Counted from the stretch's first letter, positions 1 to 9,229 are shown. The stretch: DNA of 64,000 nt from [Actinobacillus] rossii (GCA_900444965.1 UFRQ01000003.1:434001-498000); one strand, 5' to 3'. The notes: generated from the sequence alone by a model not told the origin. A program made the numbers and translations.

Positions 1-207
1 CTGCAACAAAAAATAGGTAAAACGCTGAAAGTGATTGTTGATGAAATAGATGATGAAGGTATTATCGGCCGTTCAATGGCTGATGCACCAGAAGTTGATG
101 GTGTAGTTTATATTGATAATTTAAGTGAAAGTGCGGTGAAAATTGGTGATGTTTTAGATGTTAAAATTACCAATGCCGACGAATATGATTTATGGGGAAC
201 CTGTTAG
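1..207 (+). CDS. rimO: Ribosomal protein S12 methylthiotransferase RimO, C-terminal end
   Basis: The gene enters from the left edge. The visible 68 codons end with [11 protein letters not shown], the typical C-terminus of RimO, the radical-SAM enzyme that methylthiolates an aspartate of ribosomal protein S12. What is seen corresponds to the C-terminal TRAM domain that holds S12; the two Fe-S cluster regions lie outside the window. The stop (205-207) is 13 bases before the start of the N-glycosyltransferase gene, so the two are almost certainly co-transcribed. A USS core lies within the coding sequence near 130-138. The identity is confident from the C-terminal motif; completeness of the gene cannot be judged. 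Confidence 0.9.
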   Translation: MQQKIGKTLKVIVDEIDDEGIIGRSMADAPEVDGVVYIDNLSESAVKIGDVLDVKITNADEYDLWGTC

Positions 208-220
208 GTTAGGAGCATAT

Positions 221-2191
221 ATGGCTGAAGAACAAAAAAAACCAAATGTGGAACGCTTTGAACAAGCGGTCGCGGCAAAGAACTATGAAGCCGCTTGCAC
301 TGAGCTATTAGATATTTTAGGCAAGTTAGATAATAATTTTGGCAGCATCTCGAATATCGAATTTATTATGCCAACACAACTGGCTGAGCCCGCATTAGAA
401 TATGATCGTGTGATACATTTTTGCACACGCATGGCAACAGCAATTAGTACATTATTTAGCGACAAAGCGTTAATTATTTCTGACAGTGGTGCAATTCGCT
501 TTTTCTCATTGCAACGTTGGTTGAATATGATTTTTGCCTCATCACCTTACGTGAATACTGACCATGTGTTACAAGTTTATAATTTAAATGCGGCAAACAA
601 TAATCCCAATGATCTTCAGCTCGATGGAACAAAAGAGTCATTAGTTAAATTCTGCATCCTTTATTTGCCTGAATCCAATTTAAATGTCAATTTAGATGCC
701 CTTTGGCAAATTAACCCTGAAGTCTGCGCTTCACTGTGTTTTGCCTTACAATCTGCGCGTTTTATTGGAACACAAGCTGCTTTTTCAAAACGTGCGAAGA
801 TTCTACAATGGTTTCCAGAAAAGCTTGCACAAATTAAGAACCTCAATAACTTGCCAAACAGTATTAGCCATGATGTGTATATGCATTGTAGCTACGATGT
901 GGCACAAAACAAACATTGGGTAAAAAATGCCTTAAACCAAGTGATTTGCCGTCATATCGAAGAATTAGGTTGGCAAGATCGTGACGTTTCAACAGTTGGT
1001 TATCAAAATGGAAAACCGGTTATGGTCGTTGTGTTAGAACATTTCCATTCTGCACACTCCATTTATCGTACACATTCCACATCAATGATTGCAGCACGTG
1101 AACATTTCCATTTAATTGGCTTAGGTAATTCACAAGTTGATCAATTGGGACAAGAAGTTTTCGATGAATTCCATTTAATTGAAGGCGATCATCTGTTAGA
1201 TAAAATGAATTTTGTGCGTAATATCTGTGAAACCAATAAAGCTGCTATTTTATATATGCCTTCTATTGGCATGGATTTATTGCCAATCTTTTTGAGTAAT
1301 ACCCGTATTGCCCCAATTCAGGCCATCGCATTAGGTCACCCTGCAACGACTCATTCACCATTTATTGAATATGTCATTGTAGAAGATGACTACGTAGGTT
1401 CAGAAGCTTGTTTTAGTGAAACGTTATTACGTTTACCAAAAGATGCATTGCCATATGTACCGTCAGCGTTAGCACCAAAAACCGTAAACTATCAATTACG
1501 TGAAAAACCAGATGTCGTGAATATTGGTATCGCATCTACAACCATGAAATTAAATCCGTATTTCTTGGAAGCATTAAAGGCCATTCGCGATCGTGCCAAA
1601 GTAAAAGTCCATTTCCATTTTGCATTAGGCCAATCACATGGTGTAACCCACCCTTATGTAGAACGATTTATTAAAACTTATTTAGGGAAAGATGCGACCG
1701 CACACGCACACTTACCATACCATGCGTATTTAGACGTGCTAAATCGCTGTGATATGATGGTAAACCCATTCCCATTCGGCAACACCAACGGCATTATTGA
1801 TATGGTTACATTAGGCTTAGTCGGCATCTGCAAAACGGGAGCCGAGGTACACGAGCATATCGACGAAGGGTTGTTTAAACGCTTAGGTTTACCGGAATGG
1901 CTGATTGCCAATACTGTGGACGAATATGTTGAACGCGCCATTCGTTTAGCCGAAAACCACGAAGAACGTTTAGCATTACGTCGTCATATTATTGAAAACA
2001 ATGGATTACAAACGTTGTTTACTGGTGACCCAAGACCAATGGGACGTGTGTTCTTGAAAAAACTTGGTGAATGGGCTGAAACACATGGTGTAAAACTCGA
2101 TGTAAAAACCGATCTTGCAGAAATCCCTGTTCAGTCCAAAACGAAAAAAGCAACTGCGAAAAAAAGTGCGGTGAAAAAATCAGAAAATTAG
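221..2191 (+). CDS. ngt: Cytoplasmic N-glycosyltransferase (HMW1C/ApNGT type, GT41)
   Basis: Predicted soluble enzyme of 656 residues with no signal peptide. It closely resembles, from memory, the Actinobacillus pleuropneumoniae NGT and H. influenzae HMW1C, which transfer glucose from UDP-glucose to asparagine in N-X-S/T sequons in the cytoplasm. Visible family motifs are the histidine-rich HFHSAHS (residues 274-280), the SHGVTHPY region, and NPFPFGNTNG (515-524) in the GT-B nucleotide-sugar site. The start at 221 is chosen because AGGAG lies 7 bases upstream and the N-terminus MAEEQKKPN aligns with ApNGT. About 30 extra C-terminal residues form a Lys/Ala-rich tail absent from ApNGT. It follows rimO, a linkage known in Actinobacillus. 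No adhesin substrate lies in the visible window. Confidence 0.93.
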   Translation: MAEEQKKPNVERFEQAVAAKNYEAACTELLDILGKLDNNFGSISNIEFIMPTQLAEPALEYDRVIHFCTRMATAISTLFSDKALIISDSGAIRFFSLQRWLNMIFASSPYVNTDHVLQVYNLNAANNNPNDLQLDGTKESLVKFCILYLPESNLNVNLDALWQINPEVCASLCFALQSARFIGTQAAFSKRAKILQWFPEKLAQIKNLNNLPNSISHDVYMHCSYDVAQNKHWVKNALNQVICRHIEELGWQDRDVSTVGYQNGKPVMVVVLEHFHSAHSIYRTHSTSMIAAREHFHLIGLGNSQVDQLGQEVFDEFHLIEGDHLLDKMNFVRNICETNKAAILYMPSIGMDLLPIFLSNTRIAPIQAIALGHPATTHSPFIEYVIVEDDYVGSEACFSETLLRLPKDALPYVPSALAPKTVNYQLREKPDVVNIGIASTTMKLNPYFLEALKAIRDRAKVKVHFHFALGQSHGVTHPYVERFIKTYLGKDATAHAHLPYHAYLDVLNRCDMMVNPFPFGNTNGIIDMVTLGLVGICKTGAEVHEHIDEGLFKRLGLPEWLIANTVDEYVERAIRLAENHEERLALRRHIIENNGLQTLFTGDPRPMGRVFLKKLGEWAETHGVKLDVKTDLAEIPVQSKTKKATAKKSAVKKSEN

Positions 2192-2207
2192 ACGAAATGA
2201 TAACATT

Positions 2208-2236
2208 AAAAGGCGAATGAAAATTCGCCTTTTTTA
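2208..2236 (+). terminator. Rho-independent terminator after ngt
   Basis: A 10-bp stem AAAAGGCGAA / TTCGCCTTTT with a short loop is followed by a run of T. It ends the rimO-ngt unit and also faces the end of trpS, so it may act in both directions. Confidence 0.85.
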
Positions 2237-2306
2237 TTATCGGGAGTCTAAGTTTAATAACAATCAAAAGTAACTTATTGCGCTACTTTTTCATAAACCA
2301 CTCTCT

Positions 2307-3329
2307 TTATTGCGCAGCCACAAAACCCACTGCATCATAAACAGTTTTTAAGGTTGCTTGCGCACGTTCACGCGCTTTTCTCGCACCGTCTGCCGCAATA
2401 CGGTTTAATAAGGCTTCATCATTACGATATTGCCAGAAACGTTCTTGAAGTGCGGTCAACATTTTTACTGTTTCTTCTGCTACAGCACCTTTTAAATGAC
2501 CGTACATTTTGCCTTCGAACTCTTGTTCTAACTGAGCAATTGGCTTATCTGTCATCACAGAAAGCATTTCCAAAAGATTGGATACGCCAGCTTTGTTTTG
2601 AACATCATAACGTACGACAGGCGGTTCATCGCCATCCGTTAAAGCGCGTTTAATTTTTTTCTCTACAGATTTTGGATCTTCTAACAACGTAATCACATTA
2701 TTACGATTATCATCAGATTTTGACATTTTTTTCGCGGGATCTTGTAACGCCATAATCTTCGCACCTGCTTTTGGAATAAAGGCTTCAGGCACAATAAAGG
2801 GTTGATTTGATCCATCGTCGTTACCATAAATCGCGTTAAAACGTTGAGCAATATCACGGGTAATTTCTAAATGTTGGCGTTGGTCTTCACCCACAGGAAC
2901 TTGATGGGCTTGGTAAAGCAAAATATCTGCTGCCATTAACACGGGGTAAGTAAACAAACCAACATTAATATTATCCGCATGTTTTGCAGACTTATCTTTA
3001 AATTGGGTCATCCGTCCCATTTCACCGTAATAAGTATAACAGTTTAATACCCACGCTAATTGAGTATGTTCTGGGACATGAGACTGAATAAAAATCGTAC
3101 TTTTTTCTGGATCAATACCACAAGCTAAATAGAGCGCAAGCACATCTAACGTTGCTTTACGTAATGCAACCGGATCTTGGCGAACAGTAATAGCATGTAA
3201 ATCCACAATACAGAATAAACACTCATAATCCTCTTGCATTTTCACCCATTGGCGAAGCGCGCCAAGGTAGTTACCGATAGTTAGCTCACCGCTAGGTTGA
3301 ACACCACTGAGAACAACTGGTTTTGTCAT
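2307..3329 (-). CDS. trpS: Tryptophanyl-tRNA synthetase
   Basis: Class I aminoacyl-tRNA synthetase of 340 residues that charges tRNA-Trp with tryptophan. The nucleotide-binding signature TIGNYLG (the HIGH equivalent) is at residues 17-23 and KKMSKSD, the KMSKS loop, is near residue 200. Length matches bacterial TrpS. It is the last gene of an rpe-gph-trpS run that has the same order as in E. coli. The 44-base gap to gph contains one USS. The short gap and lack of a terminator suggest cotranscription. Confidence 0.97.
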   Translation of the reverse strand: MTKPVVLSGVQPSGELTIGNYLGALRQWVKMQEDYECLFCIVDLHAITVRQDPVALRKATLDVLALYLACGIDPEKSTIFIQSHVPEHTQLAWVLNCYTYYGEMGRMTQFKDKSAKHADNINVGLFTYPVLMAADILLYQAHQVPVGEDQRQHLEITRDIAQRFNAIYGNDDGSNQPFIVPEAFIPKAGAKIMALQDPAKKMSKSDDNRNNVITLLEDPKSVEKKIKRALTDGDEPPVVRYDVQNKAGVSNLLEMLSVMTDKPIAQLEQEFEGKMYGHLKGAVAEETVKMLTALQERFWQYRNDEALLNRIAADGARKARERAQATLKTVYDAVGFVAAQ

Positions 3330-3373
3330 AATTTTTTCTCTTTGTTTAAAATTTCTAAATTTCCGACCGCACT

Positions 3374-4048
3374 TTACAGGATTTTTTGGATATCTGCAAA
3401 ATCATCAAACACCCAATCAGGGTGGCTCTCGCTAATTGGTATATTGTAGTTATAACCGTAAGTTAATCCTACCACTGGACAACCTGCCGCGTGGGCAGCG
3501 ATAATATCATTACGTGAATCCCCCACAAATAAGACTTGATGTGGCAGCACACCAAATTTTCCACATAAATAATAAAGCGGACCTGGGTGCGGTTTAATCG
3601 CGGGTAAAGATTGCCCACCTAAGGCTTCATCGAATAAATGATCAATTTTAAAGGCTTTTAAAACAGGTAAAACATGTTGAGTCGGTTTGTTGGTAACCAC
3701 TGCCAATTTGAAACCTTGTGCCTTTAAAGTTTCTAGCGTTTCTTTAACGTTCGGATACAAACGGCTGACATTACAAATATTTTCACCATAAAAATGATTA
3801 AAACGGACTTTTAATTGTGCAATTTGCTCATCATTTAAGCTTTTGCCCGTTTGTTCACTTGCCCAAGCCAAACCGCGACTAATTAACACATCCGCGCCGT
3901 TACCAATCCAAGTTAACACCAATTCTTCTGGCGCAGCAGGCAAATCAAATTCTGCTAAGGCAGAGTTAACGGATAAGGCTAAATCAGGTAAGCTGTTCAC
4001 CAACGTGCCATCCAAATCAAATCCAATTACTTTAAATTGTGAGGTCAT
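3374..4048 (-). CDS. gph: Phosphoglycolate phosphatase (HAD family)
   Basis: HAD-superfamily hydrolase of 224 residues. Motif [12 protein letters not shown] is at residues 9-19, with the nucleophile and acid/base aspartates. A TNKP motif II region lies near 120-124, and GDSRND, motif IV, lies near 176-181. The cap domain is alpha-helical, as in Gph, which clears 2-phosphoglycolate arising from repair of oxidised DNA ends. It sits 8 bases downstream of rpe and upstream of trpS, the same order as in E. coli, which supports Gph over other HAD phosphatases. Confidence 0.93.
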   Translation of the reverse strand: MTSQFKVIGFDLDGTLVNSLPDLALSVNSALAEFDLPAAPEELVLTWIGNGADVLISRGLAWASEQTGKSLNDEQIAQLKVRFNHFYGENICNVSRLYPNVKETLETLKAQGFKLAVVTNKPTQHVLPVLKAFKIDHLFDEALGGQSLPAIKPHPGPLYYLCGKFGVLPHQVLFVGDSRNDIIAAHAAGCPVVGLTYGYNYNIPISESHPDWVFDDFADIQKIL

Positions 4049-4056
4049 TTTTCTTC

Positions 4057-4731
4057 CTATTTTTCTATTTTTGCTAATTCTGCTCGCATTTCATCAATGA
4101 CTTTTTTGTAATCAGGCGCATCAAAAATAGCGGAGCCCGCCACAAACATATCCGCCCCTGCCGCAGCAATTTCTGCGATATTATTCACTTTCACTCCACC
4201 ATCAATTTCTAAACGAATAGCATAGCCACTGGCATCAATACGCTGACGAACTTGGCGTAATTTTTCCAATGTTGCAGGAATAAAAGATTGTCCACCAAAA
4301 CCAGGATTCACAGACATTAATAAAATAATATCCACCTTATCCATCACATAATCCAAATAGCTTAATGGCGTGGCAGGGTTGAATACTAAGCCCGCTTGAC
4401 AACCTTGTGCACGAATTAATTGCAACGTGCGGTCAATATGTTGGCTGGCTTCCGCATGAAACGTAATAGAACTTGCTCCTGCTCTGGCAAAATTCACCAC
4501 CAAACTATCCACAGGCGTTGCCATTAAATGGACATCAATAGGCGCGGTAATGCCATAGTCACGCAACGCCTTACACACAGGTGCCCCGAAGGTCAAATTT
4601 GGTACATAATGATTATCCATCACATCAAAATGAATCACATCAGCCCCTGCCGCAAGCACATTTGCCACATCTTCACCAAGACGCGCAAGATCGGCAGATA
4701 AAATTGATGGCACGATAAGATAAGGTTTCAT
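4057..4731 (-). CDS. rpe: Ribulose-phosphate 3-epimerase
   Basis: TIM-barrel enzyme of 224 residues that interconverts ribulose 5-phosphate and xylulose 5-phosphate in the pentose phosphate pathway. Visible motifs are [14 protein letters not shown] at the N-terminus, [14 protein letters not shown] with metal and catalytic residues, [10 protein letters not shown], and the phosphate-binding EIDGGV. It is the first gene of rpe-gph-trpS. Its ribosome-binding region on the coding strand is a run of eight G bases (4734-4741) placed two bases before ATG, an unusual arrangement that could make translation sensitive to slippage. Zwf, Pgl and Gnd, which supply its substrate, are encoded at 33.8-38.8 kb. 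Confidence 0.97.
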   Translation of the reverse strand: MKPYLIVPSILSADLARLGEDVANVLAAGADVIHFDVMDNHYVPNLTFGAPVCKALRDYGITAPIDVHLMATPVDSLVVNFARAGASSITFHAEASQHIDRTLQLIRAQGCQAGLVFNPATPLSYLDYVMDKVDIILLMSVNPGFGGQSFIPATLEKLRQVRQRIDASGYAIRLEIDGGVKVNNIAEIAAAGADMFVAGSAIFDAPDYKKVIDEMRAELAKIEK

Positions 4732-4733
4732 TT

Positions 4734-4741
4734 CCCCCCCC
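4734..4741 (-). promoter_or_regulatory. Poly-G tract used as ribosome-binding site of rpe
   Basis: Eight consecutive C on the plus strand read as eight G just upstream of the rpe start, ending two bases before ATG. It is the only purine-rich Shine-Dalgarno candidate. Homopolymer tracts of this length can slip during replication, so the position and strength of the site may vary between cells; that is an inference. Confidence 0.55.
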
Positions 4742-4854
4742 TTTCTGGGTTAGTCAAAATCCTTTCTAGTGTACTACTTAACTATGGCAAAATTAAAGGG
4801 AAAAACGCAAAAAGTGCGGTATAATTTCCAGCAGTTTTAAGAATGGAGAACATG

Positions 4855-5481
4855 ATGGATTTTTTTATTCAAGGATTTCTCGTCTGTGGTGGTTTAATTA
4901 TTGCTATTGGTGCACAAAATGCCTTTGTGTTAAAGCAAGGTTTACTTAAAAATAACATATTGCCCATTATTTTAACCTGTTTCGCCTGTGACTTTGTGCT
5001 AATTTCCCTAGGCGTATTAGGTCTAGGCTTTATTATTAGTGAAAGCCAAGCTGCCACTGTGGCGTTAGCTATTGTTGGTGCCATATTTTTGTTTGTCTAT
5101 GGCGCTCGTGCGTTTCGATCTGTTTATAAAGGGAATGCAACTTTAGAATTAACAAATGATAACAACATCCAACAATCTACATGGAAAGCCATTCTTGCGA
5201 CACTTGCGATCACATTGTTAAATCCCCACGTTTATCTAGACTGTTTCGCAATTATTGGCGGGATTGCAGGCACCATTCCGGCTGATAGCAAAATACTTTT
5301 CCTTGCTGGCGCGCTTTGCACATCCTTACTGTGGTTCTTCGGGCTTGGCTATGGCGCACGTCTACTTATTCCTTTATTTAAACACCCAATCACATGGCGT
5401 ATACTCGATTTTAGTATTGGGGTTGTTATGTGGGCAATTGCATTTAATCTTGCAAAATTTGCTTGGCAACTCCATCACTAA
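4855..5481 (+). CDS. LysE/ArgO-family amino acid exporter
   Basis: Integral membrane protein of about 208 residues with roughly six hydrophobic segments. The N-terminal sequence GAQNAFVLKQGLLKNN matches the signature of the LysE/ArgO family (GPQNAFVMNQG in E. coli ArgO), which export arginine or lysine and toxic analogues. LNPHVYLDCF in the middle is also typical. Three in-frame ATG codons lie close together (4843, 4852, 4855); GGAG at 4845-4848 is best spaced for 4855. It is a single-gene unit that ends at a USS-pair terminator. Substrate (Arg, Lys or both) cannot be decided from sequence. Confidence 0.85.
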   Translation: MDFFIQGFLVCGGLIIAIGAQNAFVLKQGLLKNNILPIILTCFACDFVLISLGVLGLGFIISESQAATVALAIVGAIFLFVYGARAFRSVYKGNATLELTNDNNIQQSTWKAILATLAITLLNPHVYLDCFAIIGGIAGTIPADSKILFLAGALCTSLLWFFGLGYGARLLIPLFKHPITWRILDFSIGVVMWAIAFNLAKFAWQLHH

Positions 5482-5484
5482 CTC

Positions 5485-5525
5485 AAAGTGCGGTCAGAAA
5501 TTCTCTTAAATTTTGACCGCACTTT
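5485..5525. terminator. Inverted USS pair, bidirectional terminator
   Basis: Arms AAAGTGCGGTCA and TGACCGCACTTT face each other between two convergent genes (the exporter and the shikimate-dehydrogenase-like gene). The hairpin contains two complete uptake signal cores in opposite orientation, the usual terminator form in Pasteurellaceae. Confidence 0.8.
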
Positions 5526-5536
5526 ACGCATACTTA

Positions 5537-6361
5537 CTATTTTTGTGCAACTGCACGCGCAACATTTCCAGCTTCAATTACGAGCTCATCGCTTGGACGC
5601 TGATGAGTATAAAGCACAAATTGTTCCACAGCTTGTAACACAATGACTTCGGCACCAAAAATCACTTGTTTGTTAAGACTACTTGCTAATTTAATAAACG
5701 GCGTTTCTACCGGCATTGCCACAACATCAAATGCCGTTTCCGCAGTATTAATCAATACTTCAGGAAAGGCTAATTCAAACTCATCTTTGCCACCTTTCAT
5801 GCCAATTGGTGTGACATTGACCAAAATATCAGCTTGTTGGTTTTCAAGGCTTGAAATGAACTCAAAGCCATAAAGTGCGGCGAGTTTTTTACCGGTTTCA
5901 GCATTGCGTGCATAGACTTTTAAGCTACTAAAACCTGAATTCTTGAACGCAGCAACCACTGCTTTAGCCATTCCGCCACTCCCGTGAACAATGACTGATT
6001 TCTTTTTATCTAATTGATATTTATCAATTAATTTATAAATAGCGATATAGTCTGTGTTGTAAGCTCTGAGATAGCCGTTGTCATTCACGATGGTATTCAC
6101 CGATTGAATGGCCGCAGCCGATTCAGAAATTTCATCCACGAATGCCATACAACTTTCTTTATGTGGCATAGATACTGCACAACCGCGAATACCTAGTGCG
6201 CGCACGCCTTTTACCGCGTGTTCGATATCCTGTACTTGAAACGCTTTATAAATAAAATCTAAACCGAGCTTTTGATACAAATAATTATGGAAAGTTGTAC
6301 CAAAGTTACTCGGACGCGCTGAAATAGAAATACACAATTGGGTATCTTTATTAATTGCCAT
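5537..6361 (-). CDS. Shikimate dehydrogenase-like protein (SDH-L, HI0607 type)
   Basis: Predicted NAD(P)-dependent oxidoreductase of 274 residues in the AroE superfamily. The AroE catalytic lysine is seen in SMPHKES (near residue 67) and the catalytic aspartate in YNTDYIAI (near 105). The Rossmann region carries GSGGMAKAV in place of the usual GAGGASRAV. It resembles H. influenzae HI0607, a structurally characterised SDH-like protein whose physiological substrate is, to my knowledge, unsettled. It lies 30 bases downstream of cysE on the same strand. A canonical AroE is probably elsewhere, so a side role (quinate or another hydroxyacid) is possible. Confidence 0.85.
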   Translation of the reverse strand: MAINKDTQLCISISARPSNFGTTFHNYLYQKLGLDFIYKAFQVQDIEHAVKGVRALGIRGCAVSMPHKESCMAFVDEISESAAAIQSVNTIVNDNGYLRAYNTDYIAIYKLIDKYQLDKKKSVIVHGSGGMAKAVVAAFKNSGFSSLKVYARNAETGKKLAALYGFEFISSLENQQADILVNVTPIGMKGGKDEFELAFPEVLINTAETAFDVVAMPVETPFIKLASSLNKQVIFGAEVIVLQAVEQFVLYTHQRPSDELVIEAGNVARAVAQK

Positions 6362-6391
6362 GCAAAAACTCCTCTAATATTGACCGCGCTT

Positions 6392-7189
6392 TTAAATGTT
6401 AAGCATCGCCGCATCATCAATGAAATATTGGTTCATATCAAACGCAGGTTTTGACGAATGATCTTTACTAATGATACGCGCTGGCACACCTGCTGCGGTA
6501 GCATGCTCTGGGATAGGTTGTAAGACCACAGAATTAGCCCCAATTTTGGCATATTTCCCCACTTCGATATTCCCCAAAATTTTAGCGCCCGCCCCAATCA
6601 TGACACCTTCTCGAATTTTCGGATGGCGATCACCGGATTCTTTTCCTGTACCACCAAGCGTTACGCCTTGTAAAATGGAAACATCATTTTCGATCACCGC
6701 TGTTTCACCAACGACAATCCCTGTAGCATGGTCGAACATAATGCCACAGCCAATACGTGCCGCAGGATGAATATCTACATCAAACGCCACCGAAATTTGA
6801 TTTTGTAAGTAAATCGCAAGAGAACGTCGCCCTTCTTGCCACAAATAATGGGTAATACGATAACTTTGTAAAGCATGAAACCCTTTCAAATACAGTAATG
6901 GCGTAGACCATAAATCTACTGCGGGATCGCGTTGACGAACGGCTCTAATATCACAAGCCGCGCTCTCAATAATGCTTGGCTTAGCTTGGTAAGCATCTTC
7001 GATAATTTCACGTAAAGAAATTGCCGGCATGGTCGCTGTAGCTAATTTATTTGCCAAAATATAACTCAACGCCCCACCTAAATTCTTATGTTTCAAAATT
7101 GTGGAGTGGAAAAAACTTGCCAACATCGGTTCTTTATCAACCAAACATTGGGCTTCATCACGAATTTTTTTCCATACTTCAACAGCCAT
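6392..7189 (-). CDS. cysE: Serine O-acetyltransferase
   Basis: Enzyme of 265 residues that makes O-acetylserine from serine and acetyl-CoA, the first step of cysteine synthesis. The N-terminal helical domain precedes a left-handed beta-helix of hexapeptide repeats (residues about 140-235; IGCGIMFDHATGIVVGETA). The catalytic histidine region DHATG is intact. The C-terminus ends MLNI; the terminal isoleucine is the residue that docks into CysK in the cysteine synthase complex. RBS TAGGAG precedes ATG. Downstream of gpsA by 24 bases; the gene order rhodanese-secB-gpsA-cysE is shared with other gamma-proteobacteria. Confidence 0.97.
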   Translation of the reverse strand: MAVEVWKKIRDEAQCLVDKEPMLASFFHSTILKHKNLGGALSYILANKLATATMPAISLREIIEDAYQAKPSIIESAACDIRAVRQRDPAVDLWSTPLLYLKGFHALQSYRITHYLWQEGRRSLAIYLQNQISVAFDVDIHPAARIGCGIMFDHATGIVVGETAVIENDVSILQGVTLGGTGKESGDRHPKIREGVMIGAGAKILGNIEVGKYAKIGANSVVLQPIPEHATAAGVPARIISKDHSSKPAFDMNQYFIDDAAMLNI

Positions 7190-7213
7190 AATTTCTCCTA
7201 AATGATGCTCTCT

Positions 7214-8224
7214 TTATTCACCTTTACGCGCACGTCCTAAAAGTGCGGTCGCCATTTCTCGTGGATTTTTGCCATGGAATAGCGCCTGATAAACCTGTTC
7301 TGTAATGGGCATTTCTACACCTTGGCGCTGCGCTAATACCATGGTTTCCTTAGTATTATAATAACCTTCTACTATTTGCCCAATCTCATCCATTGCATCT
7401 TGCGCTCGCATCCCTTGCCCTAAGGCCAAACCAAATCGGCGATTACGAGATTGATTGTCTGTACAAGTTAGTACAAGATCACCTAATCCAGACATTCCCA
7501 TAAAAGTTTGCGCGTTTGCACCAAGCGATTCACCTAATCGACTGATTTCTGCCAAACCCCGCGTAATCAAAGCCGTGCGAGCATTTGCACCAAAACCTAA
7601 GCCATCAGATATTCCGGCAGCAATCGCAATTACGTTCTTAACTGCGCCACCCAGTTGTACTCCGATCATATCTTGATTCAAATAGATGCGAAAGTGCTTA
7701 TTACAATGAATACGCGCTTGAAATTCGCGAGCAAAGACTTCGTCATTCGATGCCAATGCAATGGCTGTTGGCATTCCGGCAGCAAGTTCTTTCGCAAATG
7801 TTGGTCCAGACAACACCGCTAAAGGATGAATGATTCCCAACTCTTCTGCAATAACAGTCTGTAATAAGCGTCCAGTATTACGTTCCAGTCCTTTCGTTGC
7901 CCAAGCAATGCGATGATCAGGTCGTAAAAAAGGCTTAATTTTTTTCACTATATCGCCAAAAGCGTGACTCGGTACGACAATCAATAAATCTCGCGACTTT
8001 TCCACCGCACTTTTTAAGTCCACAACGATATCAAGAGAATCAGGAAAACGAATGTTTGGTAAAAAACGCGAATTTTGCCGTTCTTCAATCAATCGACGAC
8101 TTTCATCAGGATTATGCCCCCATAAGAAAGTCGGATAGCCATTGCGTGAAAACGCAATCGCCAATGCTGTACCATAAGAGCCGGCCCCCAATACGGTAAT
8201 CGGTGTCATTGCAGTTTGTGTCAT
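7214..8224 (-). CDS. gpsA: Glycerol-3-phosphate dehydrogenase [NAD(P)+]
   Basis: Cytosolic enzyme of 336 residues that reduces dihydroxyacetone phosphate to sn-glycerol 3-phosphate for phospholipid synthesis. The N-terminal nucleotide-binding motif [10 protein letters not shown] is at residues 11-20; the substrate-binding lysine is in [14 protein letters not shown] chose the ATG at 8224 ([13 protein letters not shown]) because AGGACG lies just upstream and it matches the H. influenzae length; an in-frame start 8 codons earlier lacks support. It sits between secB and cysE on the same strand and was probably transcribed with them. Confidence 0.96.
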   Translation of the reverse strand: MTQTAMTPITVLGAGSYGTALAIAFSRNGYPTFLWGHNPDESRRLIEERQNSRFLPNIRFPDSLDIVVDLKSAVEKSRDLLIVVPSHAFGDIVKKIKPFLRPDHRIAWATKGLERNTGRLLQTVIAEELGIIHPLAVLSGPTFAKELAAGMPTAIALASNDEVFAREFQARIHCNKHFRIYLNQDMIGVQLGGAVKNVIAIAAGISDGLGFGANARTALITRGLAEISRLGESLGANAQTFMGMSGLGDLVLTCTDNQSRNRRFGLALGQGMRAQDAMDEIGQIVEGYYNTKETMVLAQRQGVEMPITEQVYQALFHGKNPREMATALLGRARKGE

Positions 8225-8278
8225 ATTTCGTCCTAAAGAAAAGCTCACGCAAAACGTGAGCTTATTGTTAGTGCAAAA

Positions 8279-8782
8279 TTAGTTTAAAGTCGGTTGTTCC
8301 GCAGAATTTTCTGTTTGGCTTTCTTCTTCTACGCGACGCATATGTTCAAGGAATAACGCATCAAAATTCACTGGCGCCAGGTTTAACGCCGGGAAAGTAC
8401 CACGATTCACTAAACTTGCCACTAATTCACGGGCATAGGGGAATAACATTTCAGGACAACGTGACGTTAAAGCGTGCGCCATATGCACATCTTCTAAACC
8501 ACTAATCGTAAATACACCGGCCTGTTTAACTTCACAAATAAACGCTAAATCTTTGCTATCTTCAAGCGTTGTTTCAACATTCACGTTTAATGTCACTTCA
8601 TAAAGATCGTCACCAAGTTGTTTTGCTTCGGTACTCAGATTGAATTCTAAATTCGGTTTCCACTCTTGTTGGAAAATATGCGGAAGATTTGGTGCTTCAA
8701 ATGAGACATCTTTCACATAAATGCGTTGAATTTGTAATACGGGTTCTTGTTTTTCTTGAGTCACTTGATTTTCTTCTGACAT
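8279..8782 (-). CDS. secB: Protein-export chaperone SecB
   Basis: Chaperone of 167 residues that binds unfolded precursor proteins as a tetramer and hands them to SecA. The core IQRIYVKDVSFEAPNLP, the SGLED segment and the PYARELVASLVNRGTFPALNL region are all diagnostic. The start is placed at the ATG at 8782 (MSEENQ), with AAGGA upstream; a TTG two codons earlier is not needed. The acidic C-terminal tail (EESQTENSAEQ) is typical of the SecA-binding end. Encoded 9 bases after the rhodanese-like gene, in the usual yibN-secB-gpsA-cysE order (grxC is absent here). Confidence 0.97.
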   Translation of the reverse strand: MSEENQVTQEKQEPVLQIQRIYVKDVSFEAPNLPHIFQQEWKPNLEFNLSTEAKQLGDDLYEVTLNVNVETTLEDSKDLAFICEVKQAGVFTISGLEDVHMAHALTSRCPEMLFPYARELVASLVNRGTFPALNLAPVNFDALFLEHMRRVEEESQTENSAEQPTLN

Positions 8783-8791
8783 GATCAATCC

Positions 8792-9229
8792 TTATTTAAC
8801 GAGTGGTAAATTTGCAGCATTCCACCCCGCAATACCTTCATTCAAAGCATAAACGTGGGTGAATCCTTGTTTGGCTAAAATTTCTGCTGATGAACGCGCA
8901 ACAACGCCATTCGTATCAACTAAAATAACTGATGTCTCTTTGTGTTGTTCTAATTTGCCAAGATTATGATTTTTAATGTCTGTTGGCAAAAATTGTAAAC
9001 TATTCACAATATGACCACGCTTAAATTCATCAATTGAACGCAAATCAATTACCACTGCATCTTTTGTATTAATTAATGCTGTCGCTTCAGAATTTGACAC
9101 AATTTTTACTTTACTTAATGCAGTTTTAATAAAGGTGTAAATAGTCGCCACAAAAATAGCAACCCATGCACCCACCAACAAAGTGTGGTTTTTGGCAAAA
9201 GGTATAGCTTGGGATAAAAATTCTTCCAT
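8792..9229 (-). CDS. Membrane-anchored rhodanese-domain protein (YibN-like)
   Basis: Protein of 145 residues. One N-terminal transmembrane helix (about residues 17-37; LLVGAWVAIFVATIYTF) is followed by a single rhodanese domain from about residue 48. The family active-site cysteine position is occupied by aspartate-threonine (ILVDTNGVVARS) in the loop, so sulfurtransferase activity is doubtful. E. coli YibN has the same layout and neighbours secB. First gene of the secB-gpsA-cysE run. Its role is not established; a membrane or secretion-related function is only suggested by context. Confidence 0.85.
   Translation of the reverse strand: MEEFLSQAIPFAKNHTLLVGAWVAIFVATIYTFIKTALSKVKIVSNSEATALINTKDAVVIDLRSIDEFKRGHIVNSLQFLPTDIKNHNLGKLEQHKETSVILVDTNGVVARSSAEILAKQGFTHVYALNEGIAGWNAANLPLVK

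Noticed and set aside
4746..4854. Riboswitch (lysine or other) upstream of the LysE-type exporter
   Set aside because: The leader is about 110 bases, has a USS and no recognisable conserved riboswitch core.
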